This document shows, piece after piece, positions 31,327-40,331 of a stretch of DNA of 64,000 nucleotides; the first letter of the stretch is position 1, and each line of letters starts with the position of its first letter. The position numbers and the translations under genes are program-made. This DNA is from Phytophthora quininea (taxonomy: Eukaryota > Oomycota > Peronosporomycetes > Peronosporales > Peronosporaceae), in the NCBI GenBank assembly GCA_011947345.1, contig JAAVTG010001008.1, positions 124,001-188,000 of the forward strand, read 5' to 3'. The notes under the pieces are model-generated. The model did not search any database. It was not told the origin of the DNA and saw only the letters and a program-made list of their open reading frames with translations.

Positions 31327-31578
31327 GAACGTGGTCTAGCAAAGACTTCCGAGCAGACCCGCTCGCCACTGTTGGCATCTGCTGCCTGTCGACGGCTCCA
31401 GCAGCTCGTCCGCGTGGATTTTCAGCCACCTGTCCAACACAATTTCTCCACACCACCTGTATCTGTGACGTGTGCACACTCTACATTTGTGAAGGGAATT
31501 CAGCCGTTGCATGTAAAGTCCACCAAAAGTGTATGTTTGGCGCCGCCATCCAAACTGTGTTGGAATTCATCCTGCTCA

Positions 31579-32390
31579 GCCATGGATACGCTGCGGAAAT
31601 TAGCAAGTCTCGCCACCCGCGAGCAGTGCCAGCATCCTACTCGTCTCAACTTGTCCGTCGTAGTAAACGTAAACTCGGCAGAAGCGAACGTCCAGGCTGT
31701 GAGCGACGTCCTTCAAGGAAAAAGCAGCCAAAGTGCCGCACAGCTACCTCGTCCAGCGGGAGGCGTTCGCCTTCCTGGTGCCCCAGGCCATGATCAAGCG
31801 ACGCCATCGCTGGCGGCAGCTCGAGCGGGACAAGGAGATGCGTAACGTGTTCGAGACGCAGATGAGTCTGCGCATCCGCCGCCAGAGCATCAAGCGCCAG
31901 AGCTTCCAGCAACAGCAGCAGCAAGCTCGAGACCTGCAGCAAGCAGCCGAGGACTGCGCCACGATCGACTTGGGCAGCATCTCGTCCGTGGGGAGACACT
32001 TGCTCGTCTCTCAGTGAGGAAAGCAGCTTCAGCGTGACCCCGAGCCACTGGCTGCCCGAGACGATCAACGAGGAAATCTCCAGCCCCACCTTCTCCTTCA
32101 CGTCGGACGGAGCCTTTAGCGTCGCGGGGGATGACAGCGGCCGCGTGCAAGTGCTGCGAGTCCGGCAAAAGTTAAGTGAGGCCGCAGAGTTTCGACTGGC
32201 ATGGTTGGGGGAGCTTGATATGACCCAGGCAGAGCCCACGTTCATCTACTGTGTCGTCCGACTCGAGGCAGACAACCAGTGGAGCTTCGATGCCACCGAG
32301 GGCAGCAAGGGTGACTACCGACTCCCCAGGCTGCTGCACAACTCGCGAGCGAATACATCGCCAAGGGCAGCAGAATGCTACATTTATTAG
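31579..32390 (+). CDS. Hypothetical protein with basic helix, Gln tract and TEGSxGDYRL end; frame breaks
   Basis: Three overlapping frames appear to belong to one gene: MDTLRKLASLATREQCQH (start at 31579), then KVPHSYLVQREAFAFLVPQA followed by a strongly basic helix (IKRRHRWRQLERDKEMRN) and a poly-Gln tract, then SFSVTPSHWLPETINEEISS and a stretch (FSFTSDGAFSVAGDDSGRV) that reads like one WD-repeat blade, ending WSFDATEGSKGDYRL. Breaks lie near 31705 and 32000. The end matches the protein at 8349. Family not recognised. Confidence 0.4.
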
Positions 32391-33117
32391 GCTCGAAAGC
32401 TAGGCGAGAAGCAGACCGCCGCGGCCTCAACCAGATCAATCGAGGCATATTATTTCGACAGAGTTGCTGCGCCACCTTGTCGTGCTTTCCCTAGACGGAA
32501 TTCCGAGTAGGGCGGTTCGATCAAGAGCAGGCGCTTGTCGTTGGGCTTCGTGAAAGCTGCTCCCGGTTGAAGACTAGCAAGTCGTGGACGGCTTGGAGGG
32601 ACTCGCACCAGCTACCACTTTCGTCGCCGCGATGCCCTGATTGTGACCGACGTGCAGCGCCAGTCCCCGACTACCTCAAGTGGCCGTTTGAGCTGCTCTT
32701 GTTGTTGACATGGACCTTCATCGGCAAGCAACAGCGAGTTTAATTGGAAGCCAAAGCTCGTATTGCTTGGAAACTCGTAGGAGTTCATTGTCGAGACTTC
32801 GACCGCCATCCAACTGGGAGAGCATGGCACTTGCACGCGGCTGATGGTCCGGAAGAGGGCGGGAACGCTCGGGGGCATGGGAAGCAACCAAATGCCACGC
32901 CACGCGGGCCACTCCTGCCAGATGTGTCAGCTAAGACTCCCTTGGGCTCACCAAGCTTTCGTGTGCAACGACCGACACCATTCGCGAACTCGACGGCAGC
33001 GCCAACAGACAAGCAAGTACCGATCGACCGACAGCAAGGTATGAACTCCTAGCACACAGACACTACCGTTTCGCGTTGCAGCAGCTCTGACATCGATCGT
33101 ATTGTAGCCTTTTGACC
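32391..33117. other. Intergenic region upstream of the second acyl-CoA synthetase gene
   Basis: No gene supported. Small frames on both strands lack protein character. CACCATTCGCGAACTCG near 32977 could be the initiator for the gene at 33118. Confidence 0.4.
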
Positions 33118-34992
33118 ATGGGGAACTGCTACTCCGGAGAAGACCAAGGCGATGCACGCGACGTTATCATTTTCAAGTCGCCGCACAAGGACGTCGTCAT
33201 CCCGGACATCACCATGTGGGAGATCGCTGACAAGCAGGCCAAGCTGCACGGTGACAAGCCAGCGTTCGTCTGCGGCCTCACGGACGAGGTCATCACCTTC
33301 AGCGACCTGGTCACGCGGGCGTGCCGTTTGGCCGCAGCGCTCCAAATCAACGGTGTGCGCAAAGGGTCCGTCGTAGTGCTGCACTCGTTCAACTGCATCG
33401 AATACCCGGTGGTCATCTTGGCCCTCGTGGGGCTGGGAGCCGTTTGCTCGCCGTCGTCGCCGATGTTCCTGGCCAACGAGATGTCGCGCCAAATCACCGC
33501 GGCCAAAGCGAGCTTCGTGATCACGCACAAGCAACTCGAGAACGTGGCGTTCGAAGCAGCCTCTAACGCTGGTTTGACGAGCGATGTCGTGTTCACGATG
33601 GGGTCGACCAAGGCGGAGAGTACTCACGACTTCAAAAACATCAAGTACGTCAACACTGGCGGCGGTTGGTGGCAGATAATACGGGGCTGACTTGCTGCTG
33701 TTGTTCCTTGTAGCGAGATCGTCCTCCAGGATAAGTGGGTCTTCAAGTACAAGCGCATCGACCCGACGACGCGAACGAATTTGCCTTTTCGAGTGGAACG
33801 ACGGGAATCCCCAAGGGCGTCGTGCTCACCGCAAGGAACATGGTCGCCAACGTGGTCCAAGTCGACTGCGTGGAGCAAATGGGCGACCACCTGATGGGTC
33901 TGCTGCCGTTTTTCACATCTACGGCACCATGGTCGTCAACCTGGCAATCTACCAGGCCAAGGCCATGGTGGTGTTGCCTCGTTTTAAGCCCGAAACTTTC
34001 CTGAATGCGCTGTCGAAGTATCGGGTGAGTCCTGAGCTATGATGGTGCCGGACACGTATTTCCTGCTAACGGCGTTGCCATGTTGTGACTTGTAGATCCG
34101 TAAAGCCCACGTCGCCCCACCCATCGTCCTCTTCATGGCGAACTCTCCACTGACAGAGAAATACGACCTATCTGCCACACGGTTCTTGATTTCTGGTGGT
34201 GCCCCCTCGGCAAGGAGATCCAAGCTCTCGCGGAGAAGCGACTCGGCATTCACGTGAAGCAAGCCCACGGCATGACGGAGCTGTCACCCGTCGCGAACTA
34301 CAGCGCAGATAGCTGGTACAAAATGGTACGAACGGCATGGACTCGCCATGAGCCATCGGTCATGACTTTTGGTGGCATGTCTTTTGTTAACGCGTTGCTG
34401 ATCAATTTTGCAGGGAAGTGTCGGTCCGTTGCCGCCCAACACGGAGATGCGGGTCGCATGCCTGAAGACGGGGAAGGACTTGCCAGCGAACAACCGCGGC
34501 GAGTTACTTTACCGCGGCCCGCAAGTCATGTCGGGCTACGACAACAATCCAGATGCCACCGCCAATGTGTTGTCCAAGAACGGATTTATGCGCACTGGAG
34601 ACGTCGGATACATCGACGACGACGGCTTCGTCTACGTGGTGGACCGCGTCAAGGAGTTGATCAAGTACAAGGGCCACGGTGTCGCTCCGGCCGAGCTGGA
34701 AGACGTCCTCAACCACCATCCAGATATTTCAGACTCGTGTTGCGTCCGTGGGCGAGACGCCAAGGGCGAAGAGATCCCCAAGGCCTTTGTGGTGCTGACC
34801 CACCCGAACGACCCCAGTGCCTCGACAGCCGAAGAAATCATGGCCTACGTGGCGGAGCGTGTGGCTCCGTACAAGAAGATTCGTGAGGTGGAGTTCATTG
34901 ACGCCATCCCCAAAAACGCATCCGGCAAGTTGCTGCGACGCAAACTGCAAGACCGCGAGGCGCACGCCAACGAACCCGGCGCTGCTGCGTAA
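33118..34992 (+). CDS. 4-coumarate-CoA-ligase-like acyl-CoA synthetase with MGNC lipidation-type N-terminus
   Basis: Paralogue of the gene at 28848 with the same three introns (33645-33713, 34025-34095, 34326-34413). Signatures: FAFSSGTTGIPKGVVLTARN, HGMTELSPVANYS, RTGDVGYIDDDGFVYVVDR, PKNASGKLLRR. The presequence of the first copy is replaced by MGNCYSGED, a textbook N-myristoylation site (Gly2, Ser6) with a palmitoylatable Cys4, so this copy probably sits on a cytosolic membrane face while the other is mitochondrial. Three frame breaks (about 33763, 33914 and 34205, each a short C or T run) need one base each. Tail-to-tail with a Cys-rich gene, repeating the arrangement at 30.9-31.3 kb. Confidence 0.85.
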
Positions 34993-35178
34993 GACGAGCG
35001 CTAGTATTTTTTTAATGAAGCTTCCGAATTACAATGCTAGTAGATCGCTTCAGAAAGGTGTATTTTCATTGCCGCTGCTGCAGTCTGGATGATCTAGCTA
35101 GCTAACTAATGTACATTTGGGGTGGCCTGGAGTACGGAAAACTTCTTCTCGTCTTCTGTTGCTTGGGTCTGTGGCTGT

Positions 35179-35408
35179 TTAGACTCGGTTGTAGTAGCCG
35201 CCGCCGCCGTGGTGGTGGTGACGCGGCGGTCCTTGTTGCACCACCACCGGCTGCACGTACACCACCTCACGCTGCGGGGAGGTCGGCGATGGTAGTCGTC
35301 CCGGCGGTCGTTGCCGCCGCCGCAACAGCAGCAGGCGGCAGTTAGAGAGCCGCAGAGGCAGCAGGCGAGGTCGTCGTCGCCGCACGGGAGGCAGATTGGG
35401 ATGCACAT
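35179..35408 (-). CDS. Cysteine-rich MCIPIC / VVYV-tail small protein (cluster member 3), one frame break
   Basis: N-terminus MCIPICLPCGDDDLACCLCG, then CCCCGGGNDRRDDYHRRPP, almost the same as the gene at 31060. The frame breaks at about 35278 in a CCCC run; one added C continues as QREVVYVQPVVVQQGPP with a His/Gly/Tyr tail to the stop at 35179. Without that base the tail is a Thr-rich missense. Clearly the duplicate of the 31.06 kb gene. Confidence 0.7.
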
Positions 35409-35430
35409 TGGTGGTGGGTGTGCTGCTCGA

Positions 35431-35447
35431 GGAGAATTGAGGAATGG
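35431..35447 (-). promoter_or_regulatory. Core promoter-like element of the Cys-rich gene at 35179
   Basis: Minus strand CATTCCTCAATTCTCC, 23 bp before the ATG at 35408; fits the oomycete initiator plus flanking motif. Confidence 0.45.
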
Positions 35448-35658
35448 AGACGAGCTGGGGACCAGCTACCGACTTGCGCGTGGATTTCCTTGCGGTGTCC
35501 AACGCGGTAGGACCTGTGACGTGTGCACATTGCGGTATTGTATGCCGGCAGGAATTTGCTTTGTGATGGGCAGGAAGCAGAGACAAAGCATAATGGCTAT
35601 TCGGTTCAAAAGTCAGCACGATCTTGAAGTGTATGTTGTTGCCTTTTGTCCGGCGGCG

Positions 35659-35948
35659 TCACACGAACACGCCGAAGCGCGCTCGCAGTGTGTCTCTCGA
35701 GGACTTGCCGTCAGGCGAGAGCATGATCGCGAACGGTGTGACGGCCGACGCTCGGCTGAACAGTGTTGGTTGCCGTCGCTGGTGGTTACAAGGGTGTTGG
35801 GTTCTGCGCTGGCAGCGGTGGCTCCCGCTATTATTGAGTCGTCGTTGGTGCACCAAACATCGCAGTTGAGGAATCGATCGCGCCAAGTGGCGTAGCAGCA
35901 GTCCTTGATGCACGTACAGCAAGTGCAATTGTTATCTTGGAGATGCAT
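35659..35948 (-). CDS. Cysteine-rich small protein with VTPFA tail (cluster member 4), one frame break
   Basis: Starts MHLQDNNCTCCTCIKDCCYA with ten cysteines in the first 40 residues, then a linker and, after a one-base frame break near 35770, a tail SRASAVTPFAIMLSPDGKSS. This tail matches the protein at 37851 (DPVTVTPFAVVFSPM), defining a second subtype of the cluster. The longer frame upstream of 35948 is unlikely to be coding. Confidence 0.45.
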
Positions 35949-36208
35949 GGTGTTGGCGTGGTGGTGGTGGTTTGGAGTTGTTTTGTGACGCTGACGAGCT
36001 TTTTGAGTCTGAACGGCAAGACTTGACTCGACGTTGTCTCTACAACCTCGTTTTACAAAGTGTCGGATTTTGCTGTTAGAAAACGTCTGAGACGGTGAGC
36101 GAAATCCGCCTGGAGACACTATCGACGAGAACAGCATCAGCTCGATAAGGCAACCAGCCGTTGGTTTATTTATTTTACAAGCTTTCGAGAAGTTGTTTCG
36201 TGTTGCTG

Positions 36209-36418
36209 CTAGCGGCGGTGGTGTCGGGACGTGCCTTTGCGGGGAGGTGGGCCGCGTGTGACAACTACCGGGGCCACGTACACGACTCGAGTCTGCGGAG
36301 TTGAGTCGCGCCGCTTGTGGTCGTTCTTGGATTGGTCGTTTGAGCCGGTGCAGCACGAGCTGCAGCAAGACGTGCAGCAGGCACCACAACAGAAGCAGAA
36401 TGCGTCATCCAAGCACAT
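36209..36418 (-). CDS. Cysteine-rich VVYV-tail small protein (cluster member 5)
   Basis: 69 residues from the ATG at 36418: MCLDDAFCFCCGACCTSCCS then SCCTGSNDQSKNDHKRRDS and the family tail TRVVYVAPVVVTRGPPPRKG. Intact. ATGs at 36520 and 36604 exist upstream, but the homologues all start at M-C, and a promoter-like element lies between them and 36418. Confidence 0.62.
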   Translation of the reverse strand: MCLDDAFCFCCGACCTSCCSSCCTGSNDQSKNDHKRRDSTPQTRVVYVAPVVVTRGPPPRKGTSRHHRR

Positions 36419-36464
36419 TGCAGAGGCAGTTTGGGGTGCGGGGGCTGCTGGTTTGATCTTCGAG

Positions 36465-36481
36465 GGAGATTGAGGACTGAG
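36465..36481 (-). promoter_or_regulatory. Core promoter-like element of the Cys-rich gene at 36209
   Basis: Minus strand CTCAGTCCTCAATCTCC, 47 bp before the ATG; same layout as in the neighbouring Cys-rich genes. Confidence 0.42.
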
Positions 36482-37025
36482 CGATGAAGGCTCCGAGGTG
36501 TGTTTGATCTTGAAGCCCATCGCGAAGCCATGTTTGCTTCTTTTTGACAGCCTGTCCAGCTTGAGCCGCCACCTTGGATTTTTGTCAGAGTCCAACCTCG
36601 GCAAGGTCTTGGATTTGTTTCATGCTCCCAAAACGCGAGTCTTTGGTCCCATGTGAGAACGCGGAATTGCAAGAAATACAAATGTGTAGTACAGCAAACA
36701 GCCATTGCGGTAGTGTTTGCTGGAGGTCACTGAGTAATACGTACGACCGGTACGGCTGTTCATCGTCCTTGAACGGTGAACTACTAGGCATCAAATAGTA
36801 CAAACGGTATAAATGCTTTCCAAAGAACTGCTTGCGCACGGCGACTTCGTATTGAAACACAACGCATGGGTGTTGGCTTTCAGGGTCTGTGGTTTTTGGA
36901 CGTTGTGGTTCTCTCCTGAACTAATTTACAGTCTCGACAGCACTTCGTCTTGAGTTTTAAAGCAAAAAAGCGTCTCTGTTCCCAGTCGTTGTTGTTCCTT
37001 TGGTGCTTTTTTCTCGCCAGCGACC

Positions 37026-37324
37026 TTAGTAGCCGCCGCGGTAGTGGTGAGGTGGAGGTCCGTACGGCGGGGGCCCTGCTGAACAATAACAGGTTGCGTG
37101 TACACGACACGGCTGGGCGAAGGAGGACGTCGATGGTCATGATGGCGGTCGCCGCCGCCACCACAGCAGCAGCACGCAGTGAGAGACCCGCACAGGCAGC
37201 AGCTCAGGTCGTCACAGCAGCCTCCGCAGCATCCTGGTCCGTCGCAACATCCTGGGCCCCCGCAGCAGTCGGGGCCGCCGCCGCATCCGTCGGGTCCGTC
37301 GTCGCAGCAAATGGGGATGCACAT
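37026..37324 (-). CDS. Cysteine-rich MCIPIC / VVYV-tail small protein with expanded Cys-Gly repeats (cluster member 6), one frame break
   Basis: MCIPICCDDGPDGCGGGPDC followed by repeated CCGGPG / CCDGPG units, then the shared block CCLCGSLTACCCCGG and hinge DRHHDHRRPPSPS and tail SRVVYTQPVIVQQGP. A frame break at about 37070 (CCCCC run) hides the end YGPPPHHYRGGY with stop at 37026; without the extra base a basic tail to 36926 is read. The inserted CCGGPG units look like slippage expansion. Confidence 0.66.
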
Positions 37325-37361
37325 TGGCTAGCTTGCAGATATCGGAGACGTGAGTCCTGGC

Positions 37362-37379
37362 GGTGGATTGAGCAATGAG
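37362..37379 (-). promoter_or_regulatory. Core promoter-like element of the Cys-rich gene at 37026
   Basis: Minus strand CTCATTGCTCAATCCACC, 38 bp upstream of the ATG at 37324; matches the initiator TCATTGC plus CAAT-type flanking motif. Confidence 0.5.
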
Positions 37380-37850
37380 CAGACGGAGGAAGCGCGCCCA
37401 TGAAAGGGATAGGTACGGTTGGGACATGCTGTGCAGGCGGTGCCAAGCGGGCAGTTCGGTACCAGCACACCAGGAGGTCCGCCAGAGGCAGGTGAGCTGG
37501 TACATTTTCTGCAAGAATCCGCCCTTGGCCATGTTGATGGTTTTTACGAACTTATGATGATGCTGTTGGCTGTAGGACATCACGTCGCTGATAATCAAGC
37601 ACGAGGCAGGCTTTGTTTCGGGATGTTGAGCGCCTGCAGTTCAGCTTTCGTCCAACAACGACGACCGTCGAGTCACTTCCAAAACCGCAGCTCTCAATGT
37701 TTGCGGAGAATCGAATTATGACGCGTTTGCAAAGAAAATATTTGTTGTACGCTGTTGGTGGCGTTATGACTCTTAGCCTTGGGTCCTGTTGCTCAGCTGG
37801 CAGGTGATGGACGTCCTTCTTCCTGAAGACGTTTTCGATAGAAGTTGGTG

Positions 37851-38105
37851 TCATTGGGTTTCCGACATCGGCGAGAAGACGACTGCAAATGGAGTGACCG
37901 TCACAGGATCTACGCGGCTGGGAGGATTGCGGCTCTCGATTGGGTTGCTGGTGTCGCTTGAGCTGCAGTCACAGCGACAATCACTAGTGCTGCATCCGTT
38001 GCAAAGGGTGCCACAGCAGTCGGAGCAGCAGTCGCAGCAGCAGTCGCAGCAGCAGTCGCAGCAGCAGTCGCAGTCGCACCCACCGCAGTCCATTCCGTCA
38101 CACAT
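37851..38105 (-). CDS. Cysteine-rich small protein with CDCC repeats and VTPFA tail (cluster member 7)
   Basis: From the ATG at 38105: MCDGMDCGGCDCDCCCDCCC and further DCCCD repeats, about 20 cysteines in 40 residues, then SSSDTSNPIESRNPPSRVD and DPVTVTPFAVVFSPM. The Cys/Asp array is encoded by a 12-bp repeat. Alternating Cys and Asp is metallothionein-like, though metal binding is only an inference. An upstream in-frame ATG at 38180 adds 25 residues. Confidence 0.5.
   Translation of the reverse strand: MCDGMDCGGCDCDCCCDCCCDCCCDCCSDCCGTLCNGCSTSDCRCDCSSSDTSNPIESRNPPSRVDPVTVTPFAVVFSPMSETQ
38020..38078. repeat. 12-bp minisatellite inside the CDCC-repeat gene
   Basis: About four and a half tandem copies of a CAGTCGCAGCAG-type unit (plus strand) encode the repeated Cys/Asp block on the minus strand. 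Copy number is likely to vary between strains. Confidence 0.8.
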
Positions 38106-38433
38106 GTCTTGTTGTGTCTTCACTTGTCGAGTCGGGGTCTTGTTTTGATGTGAAGCGCGAGGTGCAAGCGTGCGGCTCATATAAACCCATGTTACTTGAT
38201 GCGCATGTTCGACTAGCGCTGGATTTTGCTGTACGAGAGCAACTACAACTACAACGGCAACAGATGTGATAGCATATTATTTGGCTTTGAAATCCAGCTA
38301 ACCAGTTGGAATTCTGCCAGAAAAGTGGTTTGGCGCAATGGCAAAACAAAATGGTTGCATCGATCTGTTAAAAAGTTGTATATTTATTGATGTTGGTACA
38401 GCTCGTTTCTTGTGGATCGCGGCGTCATTCAAT

Positions 38434-38655
38434 TTAGTACACGGGTCGCGCTACGTACACTTCCTCCGGCGGCGGGTACGGTCCTTGGTACTCTTTAACT
38501 ACGACAGGCTGCACGTACACCTGCCTGGGCTCGTAGTAGTCGCGTCGATAACGGTCTTCTTCAGCAGCCTGCGCGCCAGCGAGGCAGCAGGACGCGCAGG
38601 CAGCTCCTGCCAGACAGCTGCAGAGGTCGTCGCCCAACGGGAACGGAAGGCACAT
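38434..38655 (-). CDS. Cysteine-rich VYV-tail small protein (cluster member 8)
   Basis: 73 residues from the ATG at 38655: MCLPFPLGDDLCSCLAGAAC then ASCCLAGAQAAEEDRYRRD and the tail EPRQVYVQPVVVKEYQGPYP, with a second VYVARPVY at the end. Intact. It has fewer cysteines than its relatives but the same order: Cys block, charged hinge with DRYRRDYY, VYVxPVVV tail. Confidence 0.66.
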   Translation of the reverse strand: MCLPFPLGDDLCSCLAGAACASCCLAGAQAAEEDRYRRDYYEPRQVYVQPVVVKEYQGPYPPPEEVYVARPVY

Positions 38656-38700
38656 TTTTGCGGTGTAGTTGCTAGTACTCGAGAGTCTTTTGCTTGAGGT

Positions 38701-38717
38701 GGAAAATTGCAGAATGA
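38701..38717 (-). promoter_or_regulatory. Core promoter of the Cys-rich gene at 38434
   Basis: Minus strand TCATTCTGCAATTTTCC, the best match in the window to the oomycete initiator plus flanking motif, 46 bp before the ATG. Confidence 0.7.
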
Positions 38718-38719
38718 AC

Positions 38720-40331
38720 AACAAGAACACGGGCTCCCTGTCACAGCATCTGCGACGTGAGTTGTATTGCCATTTGTATGAGTCAAGTTGAAGTGCTTTC
38801 GTCTCAATTCTCGAAGGAAAATCCACACAAAATAGTATGCTCGAGAATGTGCTCCAGAAGAAATTCTGTCGGCGCTCACAGAATCATTCCCTCGTTCCAG
38901 ATGCAATTGCTTCAACACGCCATTTGGTTCGTCACCTCAGGCTTAATCGCACCAGCAAGCAAGCAAACTGGTCAAATCGACCACCTCGGTTGGAAACCTT
39001 CCCGCTGATCGATAAACGCAGTCGCAACGAGTCGTTGTTTTTCGGCTCTTGCAGCTCCCACTTGGTCGACCATCAAGAGGCCCCATCGGAAAACGAATCG
39101 ACTACATACCCCGCTCGTCAACGTCAACGTCAACGTTCGTGCTTCGCCATTAGCGATAACATGTCTCGCCGCAGCATTGCATGCCGTCGACGGCATCGCC
39201 AGTCGAGGTAAGACAGGCCCATTGGTTTTCCAATCTGGCGCGAGCCCCGATGCCATGGCGGTCATTTGCCCGCGGCCACGTATTCCTACCCTTCCTCGTT
39301 TCGTCGCCTCGCGGGCACACAATACCTCTCGTCGAGCTGCGGTTCTTGCCACCTTGGCTCGACACTGCGACGACAGGCAGGCACGAAAGATTCGCGACGG
39401 TCGATCCAACAAGATTCACCACAGCTCGGCACGCGAGTGCAACGAGCATTTGGTGTGCTGAGACTACCGAGTGCTTAGCACTGGACGCGAGGCTAAGCAA
39501 TCCTACGACCACGCCAGCGCTCGCACCGCTCCGCTGCCTCCGCAATGCGCGATGTGGATCATTACAGCGCGCTGTAACTGCGCGGAGGCTGTGGCTGCGT
39601 GGCCATCGTGGAGTCACCGGGCGTCGCGCCGGCCACGATCCGCTTCAATGAAGCTTGGGCCATCCTGCAGTGGGGAAGACACCTGCTTTCAGCGAAATTG
39701 CGCGCGTCAGGCACGAACAGCTCGCCATCACCGGCGAGTCAAGAGAGAACGAAGGAGCCTTCTCAAATCGCCGGGGTGGCACGACGCCACGTTGGGGGGT
39801 CTTTCATCTCGATGCCGAGGAGATTGCTTATCCAGCTTCAACGTCGACTTCTCGACCGCCGAGGCCCCTTGCCAATGTCCTTCCAGCCACAAACGCAACG
39901 CACACCGTGCGTCAGCAATACTGCAGCAGATCCTTTGCCCCCTGCTGCGCTGCGAGGCGATGCCGGCAGCACGCGAGTGGAAGGGCTTTTTCGCCAGCCC
40001 AGCGCTCTATGTTGGCGCTTTAGCCAGGATGTCGAGCTGGCGACTCGTCGTTTGTATGGCCGCCGGCCAGCTGGCGGCGCCATCTGCTGGCGCTGAATGT
40101 ATTTGTATCGCTTCGGCTGTTCAGTATAGAAAGTCAGCGGCAGAAGGCTCCAAATCGGCGTGGACTCCTCAAGGGAAGAGACCAGCCTCGCTCAAGCCCA
40201 CAGCGCTTCCCTCCCCCATCGGCTCGAACGCAAAAGCGCACGGCCCCAAGTGGCTTCCGACGGCGTGTTGACGACGCTCCAAGTGCAGCGGGAGGCCGAC
40301 CGACTGGACCCCACAACCGCATTCGCCAGCC
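38720..40331. other. Intergenic, no supported gene
   Basis: 1.6 kb, GC-rich from about 39.2 kb. Long frames occur in several phases on both strands (for example 39471-40271) but overlap one another and have low-complexity Arg/Ala composition typical of chance frames. It probably includes the promoter of the gene starting at 40332. Confidence 0.45.

Noticed and set aside
32034..32390. PP2A B55-type regulatory subunit
   Set aside because: Only one blade-like stretch (FSFTSDGAFSVAGDDSGRV) resembles WD repeats; the rest does not match.
37992..38101. The CAG/TCG tandem repeat as a CRISPR-like array
   Set aside because: A 12-bp coding minisatellite in a eukaryote, with no spacers.
39471..40271. 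266-residue plus-strand frame
   Set aside because: Overlaps three other long frames in both strands, low-complexity composition, no start context or motif; explained by high GC.
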